64,000 nt of DNA from positions 682,001 to 746,000 of the forward strand of contig NW_020167533.1 of NCBI RefSeq assembly GCF_001641265.1, read 5' to 3'. The translations under genes were made by a program, and so were the position numbers. The number at the start of each line of letters is the position of its first letter. Within the stretch, counting starts at the first letter, position 1. The DNA is from Pseudogymnoascus destructans (Eukaryota > Ascomycota > Leotiomycetes > Thelebolales > Thelebolaceae). Below are positions 53,041 through 63,724 of this stretch, piece by piece. The notes beneath the pieces are model-generated. The model made no database searches and was not told where the DNA came from. It was given only the letters and a program-made list of their open reading frames with translations.

Positions 53041-53469
53041 ATGGAAGAGACTCCTCTATCAAATGCCTATGAATGGCTAGCAGCAAACCCCTCTGAATCC
53101 ACAGGTGTTGCTAGTCAGATTTTTAAGGTCCCTAGGTCAACTATACAGTTAAGAATCGCCTAAGCAGCCTAGTAGAAGAAGCGGCCCTATAGGGGTTAGA
53201 ATAAGGTGCTTTCTACTACTTAGATAGAGGCCCGTAAGAAGTGGATTTTAGAGTAGTATTACCTAGGGCTTAGAGCGAATAGGAGTATGGTGTTTACTGC
53301 AGTATGCCAGCTCTAGAGCCTACAGCCTCTACTGTCATAGAGCTGGCTTACTAAATATATAAGGAATGAGCTTTAGGGTTTCCACTTCATTACTACAAAG
53401 CCAATTGCTCTCTAGCATACAGGGTTAGAAAATCAATTATAATCATGATTAAGTAATCATAATCCTGAT
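53041..53469 (+). pseudogene. Heavily decayed pogo-like transposase N-terminus
   Basis: ATGGAAGAGACTCC starts MEETPLSNAYEWLAANPSESTGVASQIFKVPRSTIQLRIA, an HTH region like that of the 45-47 kb transposase, followed by many TAG/TAA stops (about eight in 250 bp). RSMVFTAVCQL and FHFITTKPIAL are still readable. It is cut at 53470 by the next transposon. Confidence 0.65.
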
Positions 53470-53471
53470 TA

Positions 53472-55334
53472 ACGTATTTCCCAATCGAACCATGCACCCG
53501 GTCGAACCATGCAAAATAACCACCAAAACGCGTCTTCCTTCCATACAACTAATATGTCTCCAACACAAGCTTATTCTTCTAATCAAGAAGGTAGTATTCT
53601 TTTAGCAATACAAGCAATTAAATTATATCAATTTCGAAGCGTATGAGCTGCTGCAATAGCATACGATATACCTCCTCAAACCCTTCGTGATAGGATAAAA
53701 GGAACAGCTCCCTGATGCAACACAGCCTCAAATACTCAAAGGCTTACTTCTCAAGAAGAGGGAAGCTATCGTACGATACATTCTTGACCTTGATTCGCGT
53801 GGATTCCCACCTCGGCCAGCTGCTGTACAAGAAATGGCGGACCTACTCCTCGCTGAACGCGACGTGTCACCTGTAGGTAAGAATTGGACCTCGAACTTTA
53901 TCACGCGTCGTACGGAGATTAAAACGAAGTTTGGACGAAAATACGACTATAAAAGAGCTCTTTGTGAAGATCCAGTGATTATCAGAGACTGGTTTAAGCT
54001 CGTACGAAACACGGTCGCAAAGTACGGAATTCAAGAGGAGGATATATACAACTTTGATGAAGCTGGGTTCTTAATGGGAATGATTGCTACTGCTAAAGTA
54101 GTCACTAGCTCAGAGTCAAGGAATCGTCCGAAAGCTACATAGCCAGGAAATCGAGAATGGGTGTCAATTATACAAGGAATCAACTCGTACGGGTGGTCAA
54201 TTCCTCCATTCATTATTTTCAAAGGAGCAACCCACCTCTCGTCATGGTATAACGATGACGAGGTACAACTCCCACGCGATTGGGTGATTACATTAAGTGA
54301 AAACGGGTGGACTACAAATACAATTGGTTTTGAGTGGATTCAGCATTTTGAGAAACATACTCAGAGTCGTACTAAAGGAGTATATCATCTCCTAATTCTT
54401 GATGGCCACGAGTCACATATTTCAGTCGAATTCCAACAGTATTGTCAAGAGCACCTAATTATTACCCTCTGTATGCCACCACATTCATCACACCTCCTCC
54501 AGCCTCTTGATGTTGGGTGTTTTAGCCCACTAAAGTCCTCGTACGGAAAGCAGGTCGAGGGTCTCGTACGACTCCATATTCACCATATCACAAAGCTTGA
54601 GTTCCTCTCTGCCTTTAAAGAAGCGTATAAAGCTGCATTTACAGAGCAGAATATTAAGAGTGGCTTTCGAGCAACAGGTAATTATAATAATCTTTATAGT
54701 AAATACTACTAACTTAGTTATAGGGTTAGTTCCGTACGATCCAAATACTGTCCTTTCGCACCTTGATCTCCGACTAAAAACACCAACCCCACCACCTGTT
54801 GAAAAGGAGACTTGGACCTCAAAGACACCCCAGAATGCGACTGAAGTTGAATTCCAAACAACACACCTTAAGAATAGAATCGTACAACATCAGAATAGCT
54901 CTCCAAGTTCAATAAATGAGGCATTTGACCAGCTTGCTAAAGGAGCTCAAATAATGGCCCATTCATTTACACTCCTTAAAGCTGAAGTCAAGGCGCTACA
55001 GCAGGCGAATGCGCTCAAAAAGCGAAGGGCAAACAAGCGAAGGAAGCGTATCCAATTAGGTGGAAGCTTGACAATTGAGGAAGGTGATGAGCTTGTACGG
55101 AGTACTAAAACTCAGGAGGAGGAGGGTGGTGATGCCACACAGGGTCAGCGCAGGAAAGGGAAAACCACGACGATGTGGCACATGTAATCAAGTTGGACAT
55201 AATGTGCGTACGTGCAAAGATGTAGATAGCTAGAGTGTTTTAAAGGGTTGTTGTTATAATATACCTACGAAGTTGTATTTTGGTGGTTATTTTGCACGGT
55301 TCGACCAGGTGCATGGTTCGATTGGGAAATACGT
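53472..55334 (+). mobile_element. Fot1/pogo-like DNA transposon, complete ends
   Basis: The element is 1,863 bp, with ~57-bp terminal inverted repeats starting ACGTATTTCCCAATCG, each with a direct repeat of TCGAACCATGCA (one mismatch in the right copy). It is flanked by TA (53470-53471, 55335-55336). It carries one spliced transposase gene. Confidence 0.9.
53554..55233 (+). pseudogene. Fot1/pogo-like transposase with intron and C-terminal zinc knuckle, damaged
   Basis: The N-terminal HTH region has two TGA codons (SV-stop-AAAIAYD and GTAP-stop-C) and a frameshift near 53720. From 53834 the frame is good: DLLLAERDVSPVGKNWTSNFITR, first Asp in YNFDEAGFLMGM near 54055, TAG at 54140 (KAT-stop-PGNREW), second Asp in ILDGHESHIS near 54400, HLLQPLDVGCFSPLK. 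A 46-bp intron (54678-54723) with TACTAAC branch separates FRATG from LVPYDPNTVL. The C-terminal coiled coil ends, after a one-base frame change near 55150, in CGTCNQVGHNVRTC, a C-x2-C-x4-H-x4-C knuckle usual for this transposase class. Confidence 0.88.
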
Positions 55335-55477
55335 TATTGATAAAGCGTATAATCATAATCATAATTTATAATCATGACTATAATTTATACCTTATTAGGC
55401 TTAGTTATTACCAATTAGGTATAGTTTATATAAGTGATAAGATAAGATAAGATAAGAAAAATGAAATGTGGCAAAAC

Positions 55478-56352
55478 CTATAGGGTTCCCCGACGGTGGA
55501 GTGGCCCGAGCTTTGGTGGAATGGCCGTTCTCGAGCTCAAGCCAACCAGCTCCACGGTGGACTGGAAATACATTGTTTTTGCAGACTTGAACTTGAGCGC
55601 AAAATTAGGGATGCTGCGGAAAATTTGACGGAAAGACGGTGCTTCAATGGCAGTAAAAGGTTGTTGAGTCTGTACAATCCAATGTGCAAGATTGTATTCA
55701 AATTGTTCTTGGCTATTCCATTGCGTAGATGTTGGAGGGGGCATCGTCATTGCTGATGATAGGAATGATGTGATACTTGCTTGCTCACTTGATGATGCTG
55801 TAAGGCCTTGTCCGTCCTTGTAGATATGATGCGATTTAAGGTGTGTAATCATATTAGATGTTGTTCCTTGTCGCTTTGAGTCGCTGTAAACCCCAGAGCA
55901 ATGAAGGGTCTTGCAGGTCCAAACACGCTCAATTGGTATCATCTTCTTACTTGACTTATGTAGCCATGGCTCTGCAAGTTCTACCATATAAAATGAGCGT
56001 ACACCCAGCTACTTTGCCCTATTGGCTCCTTATTCACTCGTTGAATTAAGGGGGTATACTCAAGAGCACTTGAGTAGGGAGTATTTGTAGTAATGGTATT
56101 TTTCTCTTCTGTATGTAGAGGGTGTGAGGCTTGAACTTGCGAAGCTGAATCATGTGGTGAGATATTATCATCTTCTTCTCTTAAAAGTGATAAATCTTGA
56201 GAGATTTGGGCTTGTTTTTGGGCGTTTCGTGGTCGTTTAACTCGTGATACGACATCAGAGTCATATTCTTCGTCACTTCCATCATTTAATATATGAAAAT
56301 CAATTTCTCGATGACTTGTGTGCCATGCTAGGGGAGAATTAGACGGATTCAT
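55478..56352 (-). pseudogene. hAT-like transposase, N-terminal BED-finger part
   Basis: From the ATG at 56352 (MNPSNSPLAWHTSHREIDFHILND) an acidic/Ser-rich leader runs to SSWVYAHFIW. A one-base frame change at about 55985 leads to MVELAEPWLHKSSKKMIPIERVWTCKTLHCSGVYSDSKRQGTTSNMITHLKSHHIY: a BED-type zinc finger (W...C-x4-C...H-x3/4-H). FEYNLAHWIVQTQQPFTAIEAPSFRQIFRSIP then matches the usual hAT region after the finger. It stops near 55478. The RNase H-like catalytic core and hATC dimerisation domain are absent. Confidence 0.75.
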
Positions 56353-56715
56353 ATTTAGATAATATGAATATATCCTAAATAGAGCGAAGAATAAAAAAGA
56401 GAAGTTATGGGAATTTTGTCATGATTATAACACAAAACAAATATAACTTACCCCTCCTTTACATGATTTTACGGCCTCAATTATGGCACGTGCATACCGC
56501 TAACGCATTGCCAAGCATTCATGAATATATTCACGAATATTCATGAATACGACGAATATGAATATGAATAGTTTTAATCTTCTATGAATATTATCACGGA
56601 TTGAATATAAGGGCCTTCAAAACCCATGAATACGGATACTTCGCTTCAACCCCAGAAAGCTCCCCACACCCCTGAACCCCCACTCGAGCTGCAAGGCGCA
56701 CTTGATATCGTAACA
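56353..56715 (-). other. Probable 3' LTR remnant of element F
   Basis: On the minus strand TGTTACGATATCAAG starts at 56715, right after a purine-rich tract (56716-56733, GGAGTAGGGGGCGGGG) that follows an F-type pol stop, as expected of a 3' LTR. Its right end toward 56353 was not resolved. It contains ATTCATGAATATTC-like AT-rich palindromes (56520-56600). Confidence 0.5.
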
Positions 56716-56788
56716 CTACCCCGCCCCCTACTCCAGAGTTGATCTCCTGATCAAGAAATCCCATTTTCAAAACAATTGTCTCCAGCTC

Positions 56789-57567
56789 TCATTTTGGTTT
56801 CTGAGGGTATTTTCTGTGATATGCTTGGGTAACTTCTGGAGAATTTTCGAAGCTCTCTGCAGTGTACCATGTCTTGTCCGGTGGATAGTTCTTTCAAGCT
56901 GCCTTGTAGAAAAGCTTTTTTCGTACAACTTTTGAGTCGAGGATTTCATCCACTTCCCACTCCTCTTCGCCATTGACAATGACTGGAGGCTCTGGCTCCT
57001 GTTGCTGCCCTTCGATTGCATCATTTGAGTTGAGTCTTAATAGATTGGCATGAAAGACTGGATGAATCTTTATGCTGTTTGGAAGTTTGAGCCGATATGC
57101 AACTTGCCCAATCTGCTCTAGAATTTCAAAAGGTCCCACTTGCTTGTGGTCTAGCTTTTTTGATGGCCTCTGTGTCTTTATATTTCGAGTTGAAAGCCAT
57201 ACTCTGTCTCCCACTTGATAGCGTGGTGCAGGTTTCCTTTTCTTGTTTGCGAAATGTTCCATTTTTGCTTGTGAGAGCATGATTTCATCCTGCAGAAACT
57301 CCCAAACCTATGCCATGGTCTGAGCTATGTTTTTGTGCTCTTGTTTGGCTTTGTGATATGCTTGATGCTCTGTATTGAAGCTCATTCTTGGTTCATAGCC
57401 CTTGTTCGCAAAAAACGCACTTGTCTTGGTTGCATCTGATGGCAAACTGTTGGCAGCAAACTACGCCATGCACAAGTATAAAACCCAATTGTCTTGAAGA
57501 TAGTTCACATGAGCTCGCAAGTAGTGTTCAAGCTCTGAATTGGATCGCTCAGTCTGTCCATCTGTTT
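56789..57567 (-). pseudogene. F-type pol, integrase C-terminus and chromodomain
   Basis: Minus strand. It opens in the integrase core at QTDGQTERSNSELEHYLRAHVN (third catalytic residue E in GQTERSN) right at the LTR-C junction (57568). TAG stops occur in CMA-stop-FAANSLP and TMA-stop-VWEF. The frame is then open: VGDRVWLSTRNIKTQRPSKKLDHKQVGPF (GPY/F module) and a chromodomain (EEWEVDEILDSKVVRKKLFYK, with a frame slip, then WYTAESFENSPEVTQAYHRKYPQ) to the stop at 56789. It probably belongs to the F family (pol at 11.7-14.3 kb). Confidence 0.82.
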
Positions 57568-57992
57568 TGTAATGGTGGGTGCACCAGATGTGAGAATCTA
57601 GCCACCCAAGGAAGGGATGGTTTTACTAAGACAACACACTGTCTTATGAAACAGAGCCAAAGGGTTGTAGCTTAGACTATTCCACAATGCAGCAATCAAG
57701 TGTATGATGTAGTGGAGTGGTTTAGACAAGTTGTAACAAATGTTGAGTCTGAGAACTCAGGGATAAGTCAGAGGTTAGCACCTTACTGACTTTTCAGAAA
57801 CAAGGAGTAACAAGATCAATGCTTGGAAGCTTGGAAAAGACATGGAAGTATGTGATAGTCGATTTACTGTATTGTCTGCTTGCCCTTTCTTAGGGAAAGG
57901 GCAATCCTATTTATGCTAAAGGAGTGTAGTTCTCTCATTTTCCAAGACTTTCCATGACTAACCAGGCTTGGTAACTGTAGTCGACATAAGAG
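57568..57992 (+). mobile_element. LTR-C, 5' half only
   Basis: The copy starts TGTAATGGTGGG at 57568 and follows other LTR-C copies to GTCGACATAAGAGA at 57992, then departs abruptly into unrelated GC-rich sequence. Truncated LTR. Confidence 0.85.
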
Positions 57993-58191
57993 ATTGCGGA
58001 AGATCCGCGGCCAACCTGCTGCGTCTCTGATACAGAGACGTAGCACCAAAATCCTCGTCTCAGTATTGAGATGAGTCCGGAGAGACTCTGGCGCCAGCAA
58101 GGTGGTGCCAGCTAGCATGGGTATTACAGGGGGGCTACGGGGGTGGTGCAGATCTTACTGCCAACAGTTTGTAAACATGTTATATTCTCCG

Positions 58192-59774
58192 GGATGAAAC
58201 CCTCTAATGACCTTAAAGCGCCGGCGACACCGACGCCTCCCAACACCGCGCACAGACCCCAAACAACCCAATCTATACTTCCTCCTTCACGAGCCTTCTC
58301 GGCACCCATCTCCAAACCACAATGCCTAAAACGCCTCAAATCAACAGGTAAATTTTAGCTTGTGATAACAGCAGCGGGGTGGAGCGCCCCCTTTCGCCAA
58401 GTTTAGAGTAGGCCGTCACGCGGGTGTGGCTGATGAATCGTCCCCACATGCGAACCAGGGCAGTGGAGCACGCGGAGAAGGCGCAAAGGGGCGTCAATGA
58501 GCGCGCTGTGAGGGCGGGTGAGGCGACGCCCCGTATGTGTTGGTGGAGCTTATTGGGAAGGGGAGTTATGGGCGGGCTTATAAGGGGTGGTGTTTGAGGT
58601 TGCTAGTGGGCTTCCTCCGAATACTTCGAGTCGGATGCCTTATGGACAGCTAGGCGTTGGGGTTGGGACGCCCGTCCGAGATACTGCCTGGAAGAGGACC
58701 CGGGTAAAATGCCGATGATCGAGCAGGTTCAGGTACACCCCTAATCCACTCCACAACCCCCAGTCATTCAACCAGCACACTCATAGACCTCATCACGGGA
58801 TGAGGAGTGGGATTTAAACCCTCAAAGGACCGGCTATCCAAGATGCGAGTTCCCCCCTTGAGAATCCCCAGTCAACTCCCCGCGCCAAAAAGTCGCGTCG
58901 TCGTCCACCCCCCTCAGCACTAGCACCCCTCCGTGCACCGATTGAGAAACTCTTTGATCCCAACACCCTCTCCACCTACGACGTAAACAGCCGTGTGCAT
59001 TATTTACCCTCGATGATTGGGGTGACGAGTGATTTACCTCTTCGTGGGCGGGACGGGGCGGGGGATGAAACATCGAAACCACCTACGCGAGAGGCAGGCG
59101 GTGGGGGAGATGATGGGAAGCGCCAAACAAAGGATTGGACGTTTGCTTCCTCCCTCCCTGCACCTCTTGATGTATCGGGGACGGAGGGGGATACAAACCG
59201 CCAGACAAAGGATTGGACGTTTGCTTCGTCCATCCCTTTGACGGTTGGTCCTGAGGAGGTGGGGAAGAAGGCGATGAGTTCTGGAGGAGTTGGAGAGGGG
59301 CAGAGGGAGTCGATTGCGGAGGGGTTGATTGATTTGGATATGAGTTTATCAACCTCCCCGCAAGTATCATCCCAGTATCCCCAAAGCCGCGCATCGACAG
59401 CAGAGTCGTTGATCGATTTGGATATGAGTCTCTCCCCCTCCCCTCCCTCCCGCCGTTGCAGAAATATCACACCCCAAGTCGTGTTTCCATAGCAGACTCC
59501 CTCATCGACCTCGACATGGGCCTCCCCTCCCCACCACCTCCCACTACCCCCCTCCAACTCCCAACCTCCGCGATTCCATCGTCGACCCCCCCGCACAGAA
59601 ACAGGTATTCTCACTGGGGGCGACAAGGGCGCTGCCGGCGCCGCCGTCGGTGGAGGCTTTGAGTGATGTGGCGGGGGTGGATGTTGTAGCAGGGGAGATG
59701 GGGAGGTTGTTGGGGGGTTTGGTTGTCGAGTTGGGTGTTGTTAGGGATGTTTTGTCTGGGCCAGGCGTGATATA
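58192..59774 (+). CDS. Repetitive Pro/Ser-rich hypothetical protein (structure uncertain)
   Basis: A probable first exon opens at 58192 (MKPSNDLKAPATPTPPNTAHRP) and ends at a GTAAAT donor near 58349. A long open frame from about 58800 reads SSPLENPQSTPRAKKSRRR...APIEKLFDPNTLSTYDVNSRVHYLPSMIGVTSDLPLRGRDG to 59490. It has two copies of RQTKDWTFASS and, counting a frame change near 59456, three copies of (S)xAESLIDLDMSLS. After another frame change near 59590 the end reads KQVFSLGATRALPAPPSVEALSDVAG to GPGVI at 59774. The frame changes occur at C-runs and may be sequence errors. No known domain; the 'LIDLDM' repeats look like short linear motifs. The intron structure is an inference. Confidence 0.45.
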
Positions 59775-60111
59775 ACAAAGAGATGGAAATAGGAGGGGAT
59801 GGAAAGTTGGTAAGGTGGATGGGGAATTGGAGGTTGCATTTGAAAACACGTAGGTAAAAGAAGGGTCATTCTTTATTTTCCTGGCATCCAGCGCGGGAGG
59901 GGTACTTCTACGTTCTATATACAACCGCACACACCACCACTATCCTCGCCATCTTTCCATCCATCCATTCCAAAAGTTTCCTCGTCAAACGCTAAACCCA
60001 TTAAAACACACAGAATCTGTCGGCTCAGTATAAAGGCTCGACAAGAATGACGCAGAACATGCACAGAGAAGTCAGATCGGGGACAGGCAAACAAGAAAAG
60101 CAGTCGTCCGT
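59775..60111. other. Convergent 3' flanks, no gene
   Basis: The sequence lies between the ends of two convergent genes; nothing recognised. Confidence 0.5.
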
Positions 60112-61400
60112 CTACGCCCACTTCCCCAACACAGCCATCAGCCCGGCACCAATGACCATGCATCCAAACGCCGCTAGGACGACTTTGAGGCTACTACCCC
60201 GCATCTCCTGGTTAAACATGAATTCATTCGCCATCAACTCCACCAGGCCCGTGTAGATGAGGATACCCGCGGAGATGGAGTCGAAAATCCCGTTGACAAG
60301 GAGCATCGCGCGGCCATTTGTGCTCAGACTCTTTCTCACGCCCAACCCCACCGCGATGGAAAGGGGTGTGGAGATACCGTATAAGGCACCTAAGAGCCAG
60401 GGAAGCCATTCTTTGTCCGCCGACCACGGCGTCGTTGCTAGACGGGAACCGAGACCAAGACCTTCGAAGGTTTGATGGAACACGAGCACGATATACAACA
60501 CCACGAACTCCTGTCCTGCCACGGCGAGCGTGAGACCGATGAAGATGGAGTGAAATACGACACCGAACTCAAGGATGAAGATGGACGTTAGCTGCGCGGC
60601 GATGTGCTCCTCGGATGAGTGGTGCTGCCCATGCGAGAGGTTGTCGGTGCCGCCGGTGGGGTATGAGAATTCCTGAGAGCGGGTTGGGAAGGGTTGGGAG
60701 GCGGCGTTGGGGTCCGCGTCGTGTTTCTGCGTTTGAGAAGACGACGAGGAGTTGAGAGCGGGCATGACAGCGGCGGCGGGGTCGGGGGTGGGGGGTTTCA
60801 GATCACTACTGTGGTTGGTAGGCACGGCGGTGATGGGAATGGCAGGAGGGCGCGCACCCTCGGGGTCCTGGGCGCGGGACTTTGCGCCGGGCTTGTTGCT
60901 GCCAAAGAAGTCGAAGCGCATGGTCATTAGCTCGACGAAGAACATGACGAAGATAGTCATGAGGACGATGCCTTCGACCCAACTGTACTTGGTAATGGGG
61001 CCGGTAAGGCATTCGTTGGTTAGGGCGTCGTGGGCGGGGGCGAGGAGCTGGGGGTGTTAGTAGGAGGGAGCTAGGTGGGTGAGGGGAGAAGGGAAGACTG
61101 ACGTGAATGAAGGCTGTAGCGATGATGACACCCGAGCCGAAGTATTTGGCGACGAAGAATGCGGATTTAGGGATTTTCAAGCACTTTGAGCGGGCGGCGA
61201 GGACGGGGAAGAGCGCACCTAGGGGTGGTGTTAGTTGGATGTTTGTTGTGGTGTGACGAGGGCACGTGAGTGAGTGAAGAAGGGAACATACCCATCATGG
61301 ATCCAAAAAGGATGACGAAGATGGAGGAGATGCGCAGGCCCATGCGTCCGTCATAGTCGTTTCCGCTAGAGCATTGCGGGACGGGTGCGGCGTCAGACAT
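60112..61400 (-). CDS. ZIP-family zinc (divalent metal) transporter, three exons
   Basis: Exon 1 is 61400-61292, intron 61291-61219, exon 2 61218-61103, intron 61102-61048 (CTAAC branch), exon 3 61047-60112; 386 residues, fully in frame. TM1 is GLRISSIFVILFGSMMGALFPVLA, TM2 FFVAKYFGSGVIIATAFIH running into HLLAPAHDALTNECL, TM3 WVEGIVLMTIFVMFFVELMT. A long variable loop ends in a His-rich patch (SHGQHHSSEEH). TM4 (FILEFGVVFHSIFIGLTLA) and TM5 (FVVLYIVLVFHQTFEGLGLGSRLA) carry the H-S-x-x-x-G and H-Q-x-x-E-G metal-site motifs; three further TMs end LMAVLGKWA. By family it moves zinc into the cytosol, probably at the plasma membrane (ZRT1/2-like). An intact gene in a normal-looking GC context. 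Confidence 0.92.
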
Positions 61401-61679
61401 GATGTGTAGTGGACTGGGGTGATGAAGCAGGTATTGCGTGATGGAAGTGAGTTGTCGAATCGTAGCGACAGATCTGTATGTAGATCTCTTCTCCTGTCTT
61501 TTCTCCCCGAATCAAGCTGGATCAAGCTTGCAAGACGATGATAAGACTGATGAGCAGAACCAAGAACGGAGTGCAGCGGGCTGGGCAAGCTTAAGTCTTA
61601 TACACGGGCGACAGACTGCCGGGTGGCACTGGTAGTGGTGGGTGCACTGGGTCTCCGCTGTGCACTGGGCACGTTGTGG
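61401..61679. other. Upstream region of the ZIP gene
   Basis: No gene supported. A possible promoter area; no zinc-response element was confidently picked out. Confidence 0.4.
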
Positions 61680-61965
61680 GTGGGTGGTGGGTGGATGGGT
61701 GGATGGGTGAATGGGTGAAGGGGATGTTGTCTCGGCGTGGATGGGTGGATGCGTGGATGCGTGGATGCGTGAAGCAGGGGATGTTGTGTCGGCGTGGATG
61801 AGTGGATTCGTGGATGCGTGAAGCAGGGGATGTTGTCTCGGCATTGATGGGTGGATGCGTGGATGCGTGAAGCAGGGGATGTGCTCTCGACGTGGGAGGG
61901 ATTGGAGATGGGAGATGAGGGATTGGAGATGAGGAGGGATTGGAGATGGGATGGGGAGATGGGAT
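61680..61965 (+). repeat. GC-rich minisatellite
   Basis: Short GGGTGGATG units and about 3.5 copies of a ~50-bp unit containing GATGCGTGAAGCAGGGGATG are followed by GGGATTGGAGATG repeats (to about 61960). It lies about 300 bp upstream of the ZIP start codon. Confidence 0.85.
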
Positions 61966-62714
61966 AAGGTGAATTTGCTAGGGAGATGATACTGATGTGC
62001 GTGTGGCGTGTGCTTAGTGCGAGACTGACCGTCACCTTGCGGGATACCCTGGTGGGTCCTCGGCAGCTTCGTCAGCGCAACAACTCCCTCTCTTCCCCAT
62101 AAAACCCCCCAATGATACCGCGCGGGGCATCTAAACGCCTTAGCGGTATCCGCCCGGGTTACGCAATACAACCCACTCTTCGCACATCCCCAACCCGCTT
62201 TCTCACGGCGCCACGGCGGCCGCTACGTGTGTGATGTTTTGCTTCCGTCATTTCGTGCTGTGTGGTTAAGTCATAAGAGCGTAGGGTCCCTCTGTGCCCG
62301 ACCTTTTGCTCTTATTAGTACGGGTCTTATTTTCAATCTATAAAACTGCCGACTAGATTTCTTACGTACTCATTACAATAACTTTTTAACGCTACTCTCT
62401 TGCCCCGCTTTTTAGTTCTACGTCTGGATGTGTGTTTCGTGTTCTTTTAGAGTTTTAGCAGTGCGTCTAAGCCGTAAGATATATTTGCGTGTTAGAGAGT
62501 CTAGCACATTTTCGGACTATAACATCAAATTAAGAGCTGCATTTAAGCTACGCAACTCTATATCACTTAGTGGGGAGCTAACAAGTAAAGAGCGATAGTT
62601 TGGTGTTTGTAGCATTTGTTGTAGAGGTGGTGTAGTTGCATTTGTTAAAGTAATAGAAGATCGAGTGTGTAATGATAGTAAATGATTATATGCCTTTTGA
62701 GGGTCAAATGCGCT

Positions 62715-62909
62715 TTAAATGTTGTGTTGCGATATTGCTCGTAGCCTCTGCTTTGTAGTACATCTCAATCCATTTTGAATGCGCCTTACTCCAACTTGTG
62801 TAAGTTGATCAATAATAGGGCGTCCTATCGAAGAGAATTGGCAAATCCACTTAACCAAGATACTCTCTTTAACTGTACATAAAAGTTGCTGGTTTTGTCG
62901 CGCTTGCAC
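62715..62909 (-). pseudogene. Possible pogo-like transposase HTH fragment
   Basis: The frame LLCTVKESILVKWICQFSSIGRPIIDQLTQVGVRRI resembles the CENP-B-type helix-turn-helix of pogo transposases (ES-x-LV-x-WI). No catalytic part follows. The surrounding 62240-63100 is AT-rich and otherwise unrecognised, probably other relics of the same insertion. Confidence 0.4.
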
Positions 62910-63186
62910 TTAGGAATGGCCCCCTGACACGCGACGCGTCAAAGTCATCCGATTAACTTAAAAGTGATCTGCAATAGCCTTTAAGCTTGTAAATTATCGA
63001 TTCTAGTAAGCTATTATAGTTTCAGCCATACGAGCTTCATTCTCTTGAACCCGAAGGCTCTTGCGTCTCGCTATTGTGGTTTACGAGTTTGAAGTTGCAA
63101 GGTGGGAGTTTTAGTGCTCATTACGCTATAGTGCTCATTACGCCATTGCGAACGTTACTGCCGAGTCGCGGTACCGAGGTGTTTGG

Positions 63187-63243
63187 AGTGTTAGGGTTAA
63201 GGGTGTTAGGGGTGTTAGGGGTGTTAGGATGGTTAGGGTTGGA
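63187..63243 (+). repeat. Degenerate telomere-like tract (TTAGGG-rich)
   Basis: Five TTAGG(G) cores occur within 57 bp, mostly as GGTGTTAGG 9-mers plus GTTAGGGTTAAGGG and GGTTAGGGTTGG. Short and imperfect; orientation G-rich on the plus strand. Confidence 0.6.
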
Positions 63244-63724
63244 AGTGCAGTAGTACACCTCCCAAGGTGCACCGAATCCCAGACCCATCCCAGCCCAGTT
63301 CACACCCCTTCACACATCCCGTCCCCCATCGCCAGCAACGCTTCGTTGTGCTCGTAGTGCTCGTAGTGCGACAAGACGTAACAGCCGTAGCTGTAGTGCG
63401 AAAACACGCAAGCATCGCAGCTCATAGTGCGAAAAGACCCTTCGTAGTCCACAAAAGGATGTCTTCCCACTTTCCACACTACTCACCCTTCCTAACTCGG
63501 ATACCACGGCGAACACACCGACGAGCGGGGCGGAACCCGGCATGCTGCATCTAGAAACCCGTGGGGCTGGTGTGGGGTCGGACGAGCTGATGAGAGGATC
63601 GCGTCGTGCAAGTACACCCCTGCTCTCACTCCAATAGCGCCCGTGCTAGAGCGGATATACCGTCCCCCTATCCTCTACTCCCAAGCCTCTCACTCGCTCC
63701 CTCCCACGCACCTACTCGCTCCAC
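63244..63724. other. Intergenic, no supported gene
   Basis: Overlapping short ORFs only. Short GTAGTGCGA/AGTGCTCGT repeats occur at 63345-63435. Confidence 0.4.
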
